The notes under the pieces: model-generated
What the model saw: only the letters and a program-made list of their open reading frames with translations
What the model was told of the DNA's origin: nothing
Databases searched by the model: none
Source: Maritimibacter alkaliphilus HTCC2654
GTDB taxonomy: Bacteria; Pseudomonadota; Alphaproteobacteria; Rhodobacterales; Rhodobacteraceae
DNA length: 64,000 nt
Assembly (NCBI RefSeq): GCF_000152805.1
Contig: NZ_CH902578.1
Span: 1,084,992-1,148,991 of the forward strand
Direction: 5' to 3'
Part shown: positions 34,402-45,777 of the stretch, one piece after another
How the letters are laid out: each line of letters opens with the position of its first letter
Position numbering within the stretch: position 1 is the first letter of the stretch
Translations under genes and position numbers: made by a program

Positions 34402-36452
34402 ATCCGCTCCATGCACAGCGCGGCCACGGCGGTCTCGGCCAGATCGTAAGCGCCGGACACCGCCTTGGGTTCGGCCAGCGGCTGCGCAGTGTCGATGTGG
34501 CGCACCCAATGGAAGCCGCCCGGGCAGGCGGGCAGTTGCAGCGCGACCGCATCGCCCGCGTTGAAGGCAAGGTAGATCGCATCCTCGCGCTGCGCGTAGG
34601 ACGGCGTGCCGGAGGCGATACGCAACTCGGCGCACAGCGTCTGGTTGTGACCGTTGGTCCAGTCGGAGCGTGTCATTTCCTGCCCGTCCGGACGCCACCA
34701 GAACAGGTCGATCACCCCGTCGACCTTGCGCGGCACCGAGTGCAGGAACCGTTTCTGGCGCAGGATCGGGTGGCGCTTGCGGAACCCGATGAGGCGCGCG
34801 GTGAAGGCGCGAAACGCCTCGTCCGCGCGTGCCCAGTCGATCCACGTCACGTCGTTGTCCTGCGCGTAGGCGTTGTTGTTGCCGTTCTGGCTGTGCCCGA
34901 TCTCGTCACCGCCAAGGATCATCGGCGTGCCCTGCGACAGAAGCAGCGTCGCCATCATGTTGCGCCGCCTCAGCGCCCGCGCCGCGAGGATCTGCTTGTC
35001 CTTGGTCGGTCCTTCGATCCCCATGTTGTCGGAATGGTTCTCGCCATGCCCGTCGCGGTTGTCTTCCCCGTTGGCCTCGTTGTGCTTTTCGGCGTAGCTC
35101 ACCACGTCCGTCAGCGTGAAGCCGTCATGCGCGGTCAGCAGGTTGACCGAGGACGTGGCGGCCCGACCGGAATGGTCGAACTGGCCCGCCGACCCGGTGA
35201 TCTTGTCCGCAAGCACCGGCACGTGCCCCAGATCGCCGCGCCAGAACCGGCGCACGCCGTCGCGATATTGGTCGTTCCATTCGGCGAAGGGCGGCGGATA
35301 GGCGCCAAGCTGATAGCCCCCCGGCCCGATGTCCCACGGCTCGGCGATCAGCTTTTTCGTGGCGAGCAACGGGTCTTGTCTGAGCGCCTTGAAGAACGCG
35401 GCGTTCCGGTCGAACCCCTCCGCCGTGCGCCCGAGTGTCGAGCACAGGTCGAACCGGAACCCGTCCACCCCCATGGTGCCCGCCCAATAGCGCAAGCTGT
35501 CCAGCACCATGCGCAGAACCATGGGATGTTCGAGGTTGAGCGTGTTTCCGGTGCCGGTGTCGTTCACATACTGGCTCGGGTCTTCAGCGAGGCGATAGTA
35601 GCTCGCGTTGTCGAGCCCGCGGAAACCGAGCGTCGGCCCAAGTTCGTCGCCCTCGCCGGTGTGGTTGTAGACCACGTCGAGGATGACCTCGATCCCGGCG
35701 GCGTGGAAGCACGCGACCATCTGTTGAAACTCGTCGATCCGGCCTGTGGACAGGTAACGCGGCGCGGGGGCGAAGAAGCCGACGGTCTGATAGCCCCAGT
35801 AGTTCACCAGCCCCTTTTCGACGAGGAACCGGTCGTTGAGAAAGGCCTGGACCGGCAGAAGCTCCACCGCCGTCACGCCCAGCTTCACCAGATGGTCGAG
35901 CGCGGGGGCCGAGGCCATGGCGGCAAAGCTCCCCGGCGCATCCACCCCCGGCATGAGCTGCGTGAACCCTTTGACATGCGCCTCGTAGATCACCGTCTGA
36001 TCGAGCGGCGTGGCGGGCGCATGGCCCCCGCCCCAGTCGAAGGTCGGGTCGGCGACGATGCTTTTGGCGGCGAACGGCGCACTGTCACGGTCGTCGGGTG
36101 CCTCGGCCCCGCCGAACAGCGCGTCGTTCCAGTCGGGCTGGCCTGTCAATTGGCGCGCGTAAGGGTCGATCAGCAGTTTCGCGGGGTTGAACCGATGCCC
36201 GGCTTTCGGGTCGAACGGACCCTCGGCCCGAAAGCCGTAGAGCTGGCCCACCCCGATGCCCGGCACATGGACGTGCCAGACGTCGCCGTCACGCTCCGGC
36301 AGCGCGATCCGTGTCTCGCGCTCGTCCGCGTCGAACAGGCACAGATGCATCGCCTCGGCATTCTCGGAAAACACCGAGAAGCTGACGCCATCCCCCACGA
36401 CATGCGCGCCAAGCCGGGTCGGGTCCCCGGCATACACCTGTCTGTCGCTCAT
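34398..36452 (-). CDS. glgX: Glycogen debranching enzyme GlgX
   Basis: 684 residues. An N-terminal CBM48 domain is followed by a GH13 barrel with GVDGFRFDLCS (nucleophile aspartate) and LIAEPWDIGPGGYQLG (acid/base glutamate). It hydrolyses alpha-1,6 branches left after phosphorylase action. The start overlaps the glgA stop by 4 nt and the stop overlaps the malQ start by 4 nt. Confidence 0.95.
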   Translation of the reverse strand: MSDRQVYAGDPTRLGAHVVGDGVSFSVFSENAEAMHLCLFDADERETRIALPERDGDVWHVHVPGIGVGQLYGFRAEGPFDPKAGHRFNPAKLLIDPYARQLTGQPDWNDALFGGAEAPDDRDSAPFAAKSIVADPTFDWGGGHAPATPLDQTVIYEAHVKGFTQLMPGVDAPGSFAAMASAPALDHLVKLGVTAVELLPVQAFLNDRFLVEKGLVNYWGYQTVGFFAPAPRYLSTGRIDEFQQMVACFHAAGIEVILDVVYNHTGEGDELGPTLGFRGLDNASYYRLAEDPSQYVNDTGTGNTLNLEHPMVLRMVLDSLRYWAGTMGVDGFRFDLCSTLGRTAEGFDRNAAFFKALRQDPLLATKKLIAEPWDIGPGGYQLGAYPPPFAEWNDQYRDGVRRFWRGDLGHVPVLADKITGSAGQFDHSGRAATSSVNLLTAHDGFTLTDVVSYAEKHNEANGEDNRDGHGENHSDNMGIEGPTKDKQILAARALRRRNMMATLLLSQGTPMILGGDEIGHSQNGNNNAYAQDNDVTWIDWARADEAFRAFTARLIGFRKRHPILRQKRFLHSVPRKVDGVIDLFWWRPDGQEMTRSDWTNGHNQTLCAELRIASGTPSYAQREDAIYLAFNAGDAVALQLPACPGGFHWVRHIDTAQPLAEPKAVSGAYDLAETAVAALCMERI

Positions 36453-37861
36453 CCGGCCTTGACCATCCCCGCATAGAGCGCCGCGTATTTGGCGGCGGAA
36501 TGGCCCCAGTCGACCGGGGCGGCCATCGCGTTTTTCATCATCTGCGTCCAGGTCGGTTGATCGTGATACAGATTGACCAGTTTCATCAGCGCCTGCGCAA
36601 GGGCCTGCGCGGTGACGGGGTTGAATTGAATGCCCGTGGCGGCCCCCGCTGCCAATCCGGCAGGCGATGCGTTTATGACGGTATCGGCCAGACCACCCGT
36701 AAGGGCCACGACAGGCAGCGTGCCGTGGTGCAGACCGTAAAGCTGCGTCAGCCCGCAGGGTTCGAATCGCGACGGGACGAGGATCGCATCACCGCCGACG
36801 ATCATCCGGTGGGCGAGGTCTTCGTCATACCCGATGGTCACCGCCACGCCCGGATGCTGTGCGGCGAAGTCACGGTAAGCGGCCTCGAGCCCCGGCTCGC
36901 CGGTGCCGAGCAAGACCAGTTGCCCGCCGTTGTCCAGAAGCGCGGGCAGCGCCATCAGCAGAAGGTCCAGACCCTTTTGTTCGGTCAGGCGCGAGACGAC
37001 GACGCAGACCGGGCCATCCCAATCGGGCAGGTCGAATTCGCGCCGAAGCGCGGCCCGGTGCTTGGCCTTGCCCGAGGGCTTGGTGAAGGGCGGGCTCCAC
37101 GCCTCGCCGTCGATCCCGTTCAGGATGCCCACGACGTCGGCCTGCCGTGCCTGCAACAGCCCATCCATCCCGACACCATAGTCCGGCGTCATGATCTCGG
37201 CGGCATAGGTGGGGGAAACGGTGGTGATCTTGTCGGCGTAGACCAGCCCGGCCTTCAGCGCCGAGATATCGCCCCAGAATTCGTACCCGTCCTGCGTGAA
37301 CTCGCCCGGTGGCAAGCCAAGGGTGCCTACCATGTCGCCCGGTGCCATGCCCTGAAACGCGATGTTATGGATCGTGATGACGCTGGCCACCCGGTCGCCT
37401 GCCCCCTTTTCGCGCAGGTAAAGCGGCGCGAGGCCTGCTTGCCAATCGTGACAATGGATCACGTCGGGCGACCACCCTTTGATCCCCTCCGCCGCCACCC
37501 GCGCGCCCGCGAGCGACAGGGCCGCGAAGCGTTGCGGATTGTCGGGCCAGTCGGCGCCGGTGGCGTCGTTGTAAGGCCCGCCCTCCCGGTCGAAAAGGTG
37601 CGGCGCGTCGAGCGTGTAAAGCACCCCGTCACCCAGCTTGCCCGCCCGCAGGCTGGCCGGGCCGCCGAACAGATCGTCCCACGTCATCACCGCCTTGGCC
37701 TTGCCCAGCGCGGCCATCACCTTGGGATAACCCGGCACCAGAACGCGCATTTCGACGCCCTGCCCGGCAAGCGCGGCAGGCAGCGCACCGACAACGTCCG
37801 CCAGCCCGCCGGTTTTCATCAGCGGCACACATTCCGAGGCGACCGAGAGCACCTTCGTCAT
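36449..37861 (-). CDS. glgA: Glycogen synthase (ADP-glucose)
   Basis: 470 residues, glycosyltransferase family 5. The N-terminus carries the ADP-glucose-binding [13 protein letters not shown]; the C-terminal half has [17 protein letters not shown]. It extends the glucan from ADP-glucose. ATG 37861 overlaps glgC by 4 nt, which decides the start. Confidence 0.96.
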   Translation of the reverse strand: MTKVLSVASECVPLMKTGGLADVVGALPAALAGQGVEMRVLVPGYPKVMAALGKAKAVMTWDDLFGGPASLRAGKLGDGVLYTLDAPHLFDREGGPYNDATGADWPDNPQRFAALSLAGARVAAEGIKGWSPDVIHCHDWQAGLAPLYLREKGAGDRVASVITIHNIAFQGMAPGDMVGTLGLPPGEFTQDGYEFWGDISALKAGLVYADKITTVSPTYAAEIMTPDYGVGMDGLLQARQADVVGILNGIDGEAWSPPFTKPSGKAKHRAALRREFDLPDWDGPVCVVVSRLTEQKGLDLLLMALPALLDNGGQLVLLGTGEPGLEAAYRDFAAQHPGVAVTIGYDEDLAHRMIVGGDAILVPSRFEPCGLTQLYGLHHGTLPVVALTGGLADTVINASPAGLAAGAATGIQFNPVTAQALAQALMKLVNLYHDQPTWTQMMKNAMAAPVDWGHSAAKYAALYAGMVKAG

Positions 37862-39120
37862 AGGCTCGCCGCCCGCCTGTCCAGCATGTCCTGCGTGATG
37901 AGCGTGACGCCGCCGGGGGTCACGCGGAACCACTTGGCATCCTCCTCCGGGTCTTCGCCCACCACCAGCCCCTCGGGGATATGGACGCCCCGGTTCACCA
38001 CCACATCGGTCAGCCGCGCATGGCGCGAGACATAGACACGCGGGAGCGCCACGACCCGTTCGAGCGAGGAATAGGAATTGGTGTGGCACTGGGTGAAAAG
38101 GAGGGACTCACGAATTTCGGTGCCTGACACGATGCAGCCCCCCGCGATCATGGAACTCACCGCCGAGCCGCGCCGATCCTTTTCGTCATGGATGAACTTG
38201 GCGGGCGGGGTCAGCTCGGAATAGGTCCAGATCGGCCAGTCGGTGTCCCACAGGTCAAGCTCGGGGTCGAAAGTCGTGAGGTCGATGTTCGCCCGCCAGA
38301 ACGCGTCCACCGTGCCCACGTCGCGCCAATAGGCTGGGGCGCCCGGTGCGCGCACGCAGCTGTCACCGAAGCGGTGCGCCTGCGCGTGGCCGGTTCGCAC
38401 GATGTCGGGGATCATGTCGTTGCCGAAATCGTGGCTCGACCCTTCGTCCTCGATATCGGCCAGCAGGCGTTCGCGCAGGTATTTCCAACTGAACACGTAG
38501 ATGCCCATGCTGACGAGCGTGTGGTCGGGGTCGCCCGGCAGCCCCGGCGGGTCGGCGGGCTTTTCGAGGAACGACGTGATCCGGTCGCCCTCGTCCACCG
38601 CCATGCAGCCGAACGCGCTCGCCTCGTGCCGGTCGACGGTGAGGCATCCCACGGTCACCTCGGCCCCGGTTTCGACGTGCTGCCGGATCATCACCTCGTA
38701 GTCCATCTTGTAGATGTGGTCGCCCGCAAGGATCACGATGTAGTCCACGTCATAGCTATCGATGATGTCGATGTTCTGCGCGACCGCATCCACCGTGCCG
38801 CGATACCACGTCTGCTCGTTATAGCGCTGCGAGGCGGGCAGAATATCGAGAAACTCGTTCCGCTCGGCGCGAAAGAAGTTCCAGCCGCGCTGACAATGGC
38901 GGATCAGCGAATGTGCCTTGTATTGCGTGGCGAGCGCGATCTTGCGGATGCCGGAGTTCAGCGCGTTCGACAGCGCGAAGTCGATGATCCGGCTCTTGCC
39001 GCCGAAATAGACCGCCGGTTTCACCCGGCTCGACGTCAGTTCATGCAGGCGCGAGCCGCGCCCCCCGGCAAGGACGAAGGCCATGCTTCGCGCGGCCAGT
39101 CTCTGGTTCCTGTTCGGCAT
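37858..39120 (-). CDS. glgC: Glucose-1-phosphate adenylyltransferase
   Basis: 420 residues. The nucleotide motif [13 protein letters not shown], the [16 protein letters not shown] block and a C-terminal left-handed beta-helix region identify ADP-glucose pyrophosphorylase, the committed, allosterically controlled step of glycogen synthesis. 38 nt downstream of glgB; coupled to glgA by a 4-nt overlap. Confidence 0.97.
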   Translation of the reverse strand: MPNRNQRLAARSMAFVLAGGRGSRLHELTSSRVKPAVYFGGKSRIIDFALSNALNSGIRKIALATQYKAHSLIRHCQRGWNFFRAERNEFLDILPASQRYNEQTWYRGTVDAVAQNIDIIDSYDVDYIVILAGDHIYKMDYEVMIRQHVETGAEVTVGCLTVDRHEASAFGCMAVDEGDRITSFLEKPADPPGLPGDPDHTLVSMGIYVFSWKYLRERLLADIEDEGSSHDFGNDMIPDIVRTGHAQAHRFGDSCVRAPGAPAYWRDVGTVDAFWRANIDLTTFDPELDLWDTDWPIWTYSELTPPAKFIHDEKDRRGSAVSSMIAGGCIVSGTEIRESLLFTQCHTNSYSSLERVVALPRVYVSRHARLTDVVVNRGVHIPEGLVVGEDPEEDAKWFRVTPGGVTLITQDMLDRRAASL

Positions 39121-39158
39121 TGGCTTTCCTCTCCTCCCTAATGGCGGCCGGGCCGCCG

Positions 39159-41339
39159 TTACCCCTCGTGCACGAGATAGACCGCCGACAGCGGCGGCAC
39201 GGTCAGTTCCGCGATGGCCGGCAATCCGTGGCTGGCGCCCTCGGTCGCGGTGACGCCGCCAAGGTTGCCCCGGTTGCCCCCGCCGTAGATCGCCGCATCG
39301 GTGTTCAGCGCCTCGCGCCAGAGGCCGGTATGGGGCAAACCGATGCGATAGCCCGTCTGTTCCTGCGGCGTGAAATTACAGATCACCGCGACGGGCGGAT
39401 CGCCCGCCTCGCCCCGCCGGATCCACGAAAACACCGAATTGCGCGTGTCCCCGCCTTCGATCCACTGGAACCCCTCGGGGTCGGCGTCGCGGGCGTAAAG
39501 CGCGGGGGTGGAGGTGTAGAGCCGGTTGAGGTCACGAACCAGCGCCTGCATCCCGGCGTGGTTGTCATCGCCCAGACAGGCCCAATCGACCTCGCCGTCA
39601 TGGTTCCACTCGGCCCATTGCGCGATCTCCTGACCCATGAACAAAAGCTTCTTGCCGGGGTGGCCCCACATAAAGCCGTAGTAGGCGCGCAGGTTCGCGA
39701 ACTTCTCCCAGCCGGTCCCCGGCATCTTGCCGATCATCGAGCCTTTGCCGTGCACCACCTCATCATGGCTGATCGGCAGAATGAAATTTTCGGAAAAGGC
39801 GTAATTCAGGCCAAAGGTCATCTGGTGGTGATGATGGGCGCGGTAGATCGGGTCTTTGCGGATGTATTCGAGCGTGTCGTTCATCCAGCCCATATTCCAC
39901 TTGAACCCGAACCCCAGCCCGCCCGCATCGACCGGGGCCGACACGCCCGGATAGGCCGTGCTTTCCTCGGCCACCGTCATGATGCCCGCGTCGTGGCCAT
40001 AGGTCGCCGTGTTCATCCGGCGCAGCATGTCGATGGCTTCGTAATTCTCGCGCCCCCCATCCTTGTTCGGCACCCATTCGCCCTGCGGGCGCGAGTAATC
40101 GCGGTAGAGCATCGAGGCGACGGCATCCACGCGCAGACCGTCAGCGTGGTATTCCTCCAACCAATACAAGGCGTTGGCGATCAGGTAGTTCGACACCTCG
40201 CGCCGCCCGTAGTTGTAGATGAGCGTGTTCCAGTCGTGGTGGAACCCCTCTTTCGGGTCGGCGTGTTCATAAAGCGGCGTGCCGTCGAAGCGGCCCAACC
40301 CATGCGCGTCGGTCGGGAAATGGCCCGGCACCCAATCAAGCAGAACGCCGATCCCGGCCCGGTGCGCGGCATTCACCAGATCGCGAAATTCGTGCGGCAG
40401 GCCGCAGCGGATCGTCGGCGCGAACAGTCCGATGGGCTGATAGCCCCAAGAGCCGTCGAAGGGATATTCGGACACTGGCATCAGCTCGATATGGGTGAAA
40501 CCCATGTCCTTGACGTAAGCCACCAGCTCGTCCGCCGCCTCGACGTAGGAAATCGGGCGCCCCCCGTCCTTTCGGCGCCATGACGGCAGATGCACCTCGT
40601 AGATCGAGATCGGGGCGCGGCGGTCGTGGCGTTCGGGGCGGGTGTGCATCCACAGATCGTCGGACCAGCCGTAGCCAGAGATGTCGCGCACGACGCTGGC
40701 GTTCGCAGGCGGATGTTCCGAGCCGAAGCCGACCGGATCGGCTTTGCGCGGCTGGGTGCTGCCGTCGGCGCCCTTGATGTCGTAGCGGTAGAGCGCGCCG
40801 TCGCCCAAACCCGGCACGAAAATCTCCCACACCCCGGTTCCGCCACGCCTTCGCATCGGCGTGCGGCGCTCGTCCCAAAGGTTGAAGTCACCGACCAGAG
40901 ACACCCGCCGCGCGTTCGGCGCCCAGACCGCGAAATGCGTGCCTCGGGTGCCCTCATGCTCGGTGACGTGGGCGCCCAGCGCCTCCCACAGCCTGAGGTG
41001 ATTGCCCTCGCCCAAGAGGTATTCGTCGATCTCGCCCAGCACGGGGCCGAAGCGGTAGGGGTCGTCCCAGTCCCACGCGGCCTCATCCGTTTCGCCGCGC
41101 AAGGTATAGGGATCGGTCCCGGCCACCGGCCCACGGAACAGGCCCGGCGCGCCTTCTACCGGGTCCAGTGGAAAGATCTGGTCACCGACCAGCGCCGACA
41201 CCCGCGCCGCACCGGGATCGAACGCCGTCACGACGCGACCGTCCCCGGCTTCGTGTGGCCCGAGCACCGAAAAGGGGTCGTCGTGATCGGCGTCGAGCAG
41301 ACGCTGCACGTCGGTCGGGGATGTCATGTTAGCGCCCAT
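39159..41339 (-). CDS. glgB: 1,4-alpha-glucan branching enzyme
   Basis: 726 residues. An N-terminal beta-sandwich and CBM48 ([18 protein letters not shown]) precede a GH13 domain with [17 protein letters not shown] (nucleophile) and [13 protein letters not shown] (acid/base). It introduces alpha-1,6 branches. Two in-frame starts, 41339 and 41327, are possible; neither has a strong ribosome site. 54 nt after glgP. Confidence 0.96.
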   Translation of the reverse strand: MGANMTSPTDVQRLLDADHDDPFSVLGPHEAGDGRVVTAFDPGAARVSALVGDQIFPLDPVEGAPGLFRGPVAGTDPYTLRGETDEAAWDWDDPYRFGPVLGEIDEYLLGEGNHLRLWEALGAHVTEHEGTRGTHFAVWAPNARRVSLVGDFNLWDERRTPMRRRGGTGVWEIFVPGLGDGALYRYDIKGADGSTQPRKADPVGFGSEHPPANASVVRDISGYGWSDDLWMHTRPERHDRRAPISIYEVHLPSWRRKDGGRPISYVEAADELVAYVKDMGFTHIELMPVSEYPFDGSWGYQPIGLFAPTIRCGLPHEFRDLVNAAHRAGIGVLLDWVPGHFPTDAHGLGRFDGTPLYEHADPKEGFHHDWNTLIYNYGRREVSNYLIANALYWLEEYHADGLRVDAVASMLYRDYSRPQGEWVPNKDGGRENYEAIDMLRRMNTATYGHDAGIMTVAEESTAYPGVSAPVDAGGLGFGFKWNMGWMNDTLEYIRKDPIYRAHHHHQMTFGLNYAFSENFILPISHDEVVHGKGSMIGKMPGTGWEKFANLRAYYGFMWGHPGKKLLFMGQEIAQWAEWNHDGEVDWACLGDDNHAGMQALVRDLNRLYTSTPALYARDADPEGFQWIEGGDTRNSVFSWIRRGEAGDPPVAVICNFTPQEQTGYRIGLPHTGLWREALNTDAAIYGGGNRGNLGGVTATEGASHGLPAIAELTVPPLSAVYLVHEG

Positions 41340-41393
41340 AGTCCGACCCTAACCGCTTCGCCGCATGGATCAATGACCCCGGTCAAATTCCGC

Positions 41394-43766
41394 TCACAAC
41401 AGGCTTTCCGCGTTCCAGATGTCGGCCATGTAGCCCCGGATCGTCCGGTCGGACGAGAACCAGCCGGAGCGCGCGGTGTTGAGCGCCGCCATCCGGTCCC
41501 ACGCCTTGTCGTCCCGGAACACGACGTCCACCTCGCGCTGCGCACGCCAGTAGTCGGTGAAATCCGAACAGACGAGGAAATAATCCGGCCCTTCGAGGTT
41601 CTCGGTGATGCCGCGATAGCGGTCCGTTTCACCCGGCGAGAACCGCCCGTCGCGGATCAGGTCGAGTGCGCCTTTGAGCCGGTCGTCCGCCGCGATGGCC
41701 AAGCCCGCGTGCCCTTCGACGCGCCGCCGATCCTCGACCTCCTGTGCCGTCATCCCGAAGAGGAAAAAGTTGTCCGCCCCCACCCGTTCGCGGATTTCCA
41801 CGTTCGCCCCGTCGAGCGTGCCGATGGTGGGCGCGCCGTTCAGCGCCAGCTTCATGTTGCCCGTCCCCGATGCCTCTTTCCCCGCCGTCGAGACCTGTTC
41901 GGACAGGTCCGCCGCCGGGATCATGCGTTCTGCGAGCGAGACGTTGTAGTTCGGCAGGAACGCAATCCTCAGCATCCCTTGGGTCAAAGGGTCGTTGTTG
42001 ATGACGCTGGCCGCGTCGTTGATGAGCCGAATGATGTCCTTGGCGAAGAAATACCCCGGCGCGGCCTTGCCCCCGAAAAGCTTGAGGCGCGGGGTCCAGT
42101 CCGCGTTCGGATTCTCGCGCATCTCCTGCCAGAGCGCGATGGTTTCGAGAATATTCAGGTGCTGGCGCTTGTATTCGTGGATGCGCTTGATCTGCACGTC
42201 GAAGAGCGCGTCCGGGTCGGCGTGCATCCCGTAGGTGTCCCGCATCCAGTTCGACAGCCACACCTTGTTGTCGCGCTTCACGGCGTCGAAGTGTTCCAGC
42301 CACCCAGCATCGTCGATGAACGGCTCCAGCTTCGAAAGCTGCTCCAGATCGTCGACCCAATCCTCGCCGATGCTCTCGGTGATGAGGCCTGCAAGGCCGG
42401 GGTTGCAGGACAGAAGCCAGCGGCGCGGCGTGACCCCGTTGGTCTGGTTCACGATCCGGTCCGGGTGCAGGCCGTGAAGCTCGGAAAACACGGTGGTCTT
42501 CATCAGGTCGGTGTGCAGCGCCGACACCCCGTTGACCTTGTGCGCCATGACGAAGGAGAGCTGCCCCATTTTGACCGACTGGTCGGCGCGCATGGATTGG
42601 GTGCGGCTGGGGTTGCGGCCAGCGTGCGTGGCGTCGATCCGGTCGATGATGCCGATGTGGCGCGGCAGGAGGCGGCCGAAAAGCTGCTCGCCCCACGCCT
42701 CCAGCGCCTCGGGCAGCAGCGTGTGGTTGGTGTAGGACAGGCAGCCTTGGGCGATCTCCATCGCCTCGTCGAAGTCGAACCCTTTCTCGTCCACCAAAAT
42801 GCGGATCAGTTCCGGCCCGGCGATGGCCGGATGCGTGTCGTTCAACTGGATCGCGACCTTTTCGGGAAGCTTGCGCAGATCGTCGAACTGGTTGGAGAAC
42901 CGGCGCAGGATGTCGCGCAGGGCCGAGGCGGTCAGGAAATACTCCTGCTTCAGCCGCAACTCGCGCCCCTGCTCGGTGGTGTCGTCGGGATAGAGCACGC
43001 GGGAGATCGTGCGGGCCAGCGCCTCGGGCGCGGCGGCGCGGGTGAAATCGCCGTGGTTGAACGCCTCAAGGTCGAAGGGGTGGATCGCGCGGCCCGACCA
43101 CAGGCGCAGGGTGTTGGCCCAGCGGCCTTTCCAGCCGACGGTGGGCGTGTCGAAGGCCTCGGCCTCGACCTCTTCGCCCGGATGCCAGCGGTAGTGGCCA
43201 TCGCGCACGTCGACATGGCCGCCGAAGCCGATGCGATAGCGCACCTCGGGCCGCTCGAATTCCCACGCGTGACGCTGGCCGAGCCACAGTTCCGGCTGTT
43301 CGATCTGCCGCCCGTCCACGAAGCTCTGGCGAAACAGGCCATGCTCATACCGAATGCCATAGCCATGCGCCGGGCAGCCGATGGTCGACAGGCTCTCCAT
43401 GAAACAGGCCGCGAGCCGCCCCAGACCGCCGTTGCCCAGCGCCGCGTCGGGCTCGTCGGCCAGAACAGTGTCGTAGTCGTAGCCGAACTCCGCCAGAACC
43501 TCGCGCGCCTCGTCGACAAGCTCGAGGTTGACCAGACCGTCCTCCAACAACCGCCCGATCAGGTATTCCATCGACAGGTAATAAACCCGCTTGGCCCCGG
43601 TCTCGTAGGTGCGCTTGGTGGATTTGAACCACGCGTCCACGATCCGGTCGCGCACGCCAAGGCTCAACGCCATGCGCCAGTCCTCAAGAATGGCGTGATC
43701 CGGATCCTTGCCGAAGGAATAGGTGAGGTGACGCAGGATGGACTCGCGGAAGGAAGGGGTCGTCAT
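41394..43766 (-). CDS. glgP: Glycogen/starch/alpha-glucan phosphorylase
   Basis: 790 residues. The pyridoxal-phosphate region reads EASGTGNMKLALNGAPTIG, with the lysine that holds the cofactor, and ALGNGGLGRLAACFMES marks the N-terminal glucan phosphorylase signature. It releases glucose-1-phosphate from glycogen ends. First gene of the operon, so synthesis and breakdown genes share one transcript and must be balanced at the enzyme level. Confidence 0.97.
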   Translation of the reverse strand: MTTPSFRESILRHLTYSFGKDPDHAILEDWRMALSLGVRDRIVDAWFKSTKRTYETGAKRVYYLSMEYLIGRLLEDGLVNLELVDEAREVLAEFGYDYDTVLADEPDAALGNGGLGRLAACFMESLSTIGCPAHGYGIRYEHGLFRQSFVDGRQIEQPELWLGQRHAWEFERPEVRYRIGFGGHVDVRDGHYRWHPGEEVEAEAFDTPTVGWKGRWANTLRLWSGRAIHPFDLEAFNHGDFTRAAAPEALARTISRVLYPDDTTEQGRELRLKQEYFLTASALRDILRRFSNQFDDLRKLPEKVAIQLNDTHPAIAGPELIRILVDEKGFDFDEAMEIAQGCLSYTNHTLLPEALEAWGEQLFGRLLPRHIGIIDRIDATHAGRNPSRTQSMRADQSVKMGQLSFVMAHKVNGVSALHTDLMKTTVFSELHGLHPDRIVNQTNGVTPRRWLLSCNPGLAGLITESIGEDWVDDLEQLSKLEPFIDDAGWLEHFDAVKRDNKVWLSNWMRDTYGMHADPDALFDVQIKRIHEYKRQHLNILETIALWQEMRENPNADWTPRLKLFGGKAAPGYFFAKDIIRLINDAASVINNDPLTQGMLRIAFLPNYNVSLAERMIPAADLSEQVSTAGKEASGTGNMKLALNGAPTIGTLDGANVEIRERVGADNFFLFGMTAQEVEDRRRVEGHAGLAIAADDRLKGALDLIRDGRFSPGETDRYRGITENLEGPDYFLVCSDFTDYWRAQREVDVVFRDDKAWDRMAALNTARSGWFSSDRTIRGYMADIWNAESLL

Positions 43767-43930
43767 GGGGGGCCTCGGAAAACGTGACGTGACTCGGGAC
43801 AGAACGCTGCCCTCTGTCGATTAGGAAAGCCTTGCTGACGTGAATGGCAAGCGGAACGCGACATCCGGCGCAAGATCGGCGGGTCCGGATGCGGTTCTGC
43901 CCAAGGCTTGAGCGGTCGGAAAACCGGGGA
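43767..43930 (-). promoter_or_regulatory. Region before the glycogen operon
   Basis: 164 nt between the GNAT gene stop and the glgP start, same strand. It should hold the operon promoter. I see no convincing -35/-10 pair at standard spacing and no strong terminator hairpin. Confidence 0.3.
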
Positions 43931-44515
43931 TCACCCCGCGTCGGTGCGCCCGCGCCGGTCGGATCGCAGCGCCGAATACAGCACGTGATTGCGCCAGCGC
44001 CCGTTGATCTGAAGGTAGCTTTGCGCGACGCCCTCGTATTTGAAACCGCATTTTTCCAGCACGCCCCGCGACGGGGTGTTTTCGGGCAGGCACCCGGCCT
44101 CGAGCCGGGACAGGTCCAGTTCGGTGAAGGCGTGGTGCACCACCGCCGTCAATGCCTCGCGCATGTAGCCGTAGCGCGCGAAGGGCTGCCCGATCCAGTA
44201 GCCGCAGGTGGCGCTTTGCGCCGGGCCGCGCCGGATATTGTCGAGCGTGATCGCGCCCACCAGCACGTTGTCGGCCCGGCGGATAATGAGCAGCGGCAGG
44301 GCGGACCCCTGCGCGACCGAGCGATTGACCCAGTAGACCCGGTTGGTGAAGCCCTTACGCGTCAGATGGTCGGCGGCCCAAGTCGGCTCCCACGGCGTCA
44401 GGAAATCCCGGCTGGCCGCCCGCAGTTCCGTCCACGCGTTGAAATCGCCATGGGTCAGCGGGCGCAAGGTCAGCCTCTCGGTGTCGATCCGAACCTTGCG
44501 CGGGCGTCTGAGCAT
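43931..44515 (-). CDS. GNAT acetyltransferase, RimJ/RimL type
   Basis: 194 residues. The sequence IDTERLTLRPLTHGDFNAWTELR at the start, GYWIGQPFARYGYMREAL (acetyl-CoA pyrophosphate loop) and CLPENTPSRGVLEKCGF are typical of ribosomal-protein-alanine N-acetyltransferases. The target protein is not certain. The start abuts the M16 peptidase stop (1-nt overlap), so it is the third gene of the thrC operon. Confidence 0.88.
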   Translation of the reverse strand: MLRRPRKVRIDTERLTLRPLTHGDFNAWTELRAASRDFLTPWEPTWAADHLTRKGFTNRVYWVNRSVAQGSALPLLIIRRADNVLVGAITLDNIRRGPAQSATCGYWIGQPFARYGYMREALTAVVHHAFTELDLSRLEAGCLPENTPSRGVLEKCGFKYEGVAQSYLQINGRWRNHVLYSALRSDRRGRTDAG

Positions 44516-45777
44516 CAGGCGGCGAGCCGTTCTGTCAGTTGGGCGAGGCTCGGCGCGGTCTTGCCGGGGCCATAGATCGCGAGCGCGGCACGCGGATCGC
44601 CTGCCACTTGAGTCGCGAAATCGGTGACACCTTCCAGCGTGACCGCATCCAGCCGCTCCACCGTTTCTTCGACCGGGACCACGCGGTTCCAGATCGCAAC
44701 CTGACGCGCCAGCCGTTCGGCCCGCGACGAGGCGCTTTCCAGCCCCATCAGCATCCCAGCGCGCATCTGGGCGCGGGCGCGGGCGACTTCGGCTTCGGTC
44801 ATGTCCGACGTGGCGCGGCGCAGCTCGTCGATGGTCAGTTCGGCCAGCCCCTTGATCTCGCCCGCCGAGGTGCCCGCGTAGATCGTGATGAGGCCGGTGT
44901 CAGACCACGCGCCCGCCTGCGAGAAGATCGTGTAACACAGCCCGCGCTTTTCCCTCGCCTCCTGAAACAGGCGCGAGGACATGCCGCCACCCAGCGCATT
45001 GGCATAGACCTGCGCGGTGTAGATCGCGTCGTCACGATACCCCGGCCCTTCGAGCGCCAGCGCGAAATGCACCTGTTCAAGCTTCTTGATCTCGGACCGC
45101 TCGCCGCCGACGAAACCCGCCGGCTGGATCAGCGTGGATGACGGGCGCTGAAGCCCGCCGAAGGCCTGTTCGCACAGGCGCATGATCTCGTCATGGTCGA
45201 CGGCCCCCGCGGCGGCGAAGATCATCCGGTCGGGGCCGTAATGCTCATCCACGAAGCCCGCGAGGTCGCCTTGGGCGAAAGCTTGCACCCGTTCGGCGGG
45301 ACCGAGGATCGGGCGGCCGATGGCCTGACCCGGATAGGCCACTTCCTGCAACCAGTCGAAGATCACGTCGTCTGGAGTGTCGAGCGCCTGACCGATCTCT
45401 TGCAGGATCACGCCCCGCTCGACCTCGATCTCATGCGGGTCGAACACCGGGTTCAGCAGGATGTCGGATACGACGTCGATGGCAAGCGCGGTATCCTCGC
45501 GCAGCACACGCGCGTAATAGGCGGTGACCTCGCGGCCCGTGTAGGCGTTGAGATAGCCGCCCACATCTTCGATCTCTTCCGCGATCTGAAGCGGCGTGCG
45601 CGTCTTGGTGCCCTTGAACGCCATGTGTTCGAGGAAATGCGCGATCCCGTTCTGCTCGACGCGTTCGTGCCGCCCCCCGGCGGTGATCCACACGCCAAGG
45701 CTCACGCTTTCGATGCCGGGCATATGCTCGGTCACGACGCGGAATCCGTTGGGAAGGGTGTCGTAGTTGATGGTCAT
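44515..45777 (-). CDS. M16-family zinc peptidase (processing-peptidase-like)
   Basis: 420 residues. The inverted zinc motif HFLEH is at 47-51, with E127 (VILQEI) the probable third ligand. Length and layout match bacterial homologues of mitochondrial processing peptidase beta. No signal peptide is seen. The ATG overlaps the thrC stop by 4 nt. The pairing with thrC is commonly conserved in alphaproteobacteria, though the two have no known shared function. Confidence 0.9.
   Translation of the reverse strand: MTINYDTLPNGFRVVTEHMPGIESVSLGVWITAGGRHERVEQNGIAHFLEHMAFKGTKTRTPLQIAEEIEDVGGYLNAYTGREVTAYYARVLREDTALAIDVVSDILLNPVFDPHEIEVERGVILQEIGQALDTPDDVIFDWLQEVAYPGQAIGRPILGPAERVQAFAQGDLAGFVDEHYGPDRMIFAAAGAVDHDEIMRLCEQAFGGLQRPSSTLIQPAGFVGGERSEIKKLEQVHFALALEGPGYRDDAIYTAQVYANALGGGMSSRLFQEAREKRGLCYTIFSQAGAWSDTGLITIYAGTSAGEIKGLAELTIDELRRATSDMTEAEVARARAQMRAGMLMGLESASSRAERLARQVAIWNRVVPVEETVERLDAVTLEGVTDFATQVAGDPRAALAIYGPGKTAPSLAQLTERLAA

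Noticed and set aside
40590-43787. Plus-strand open frame of 1065 codons
   Set aside because: Antisense to glgB and glgP, both firmly identified.
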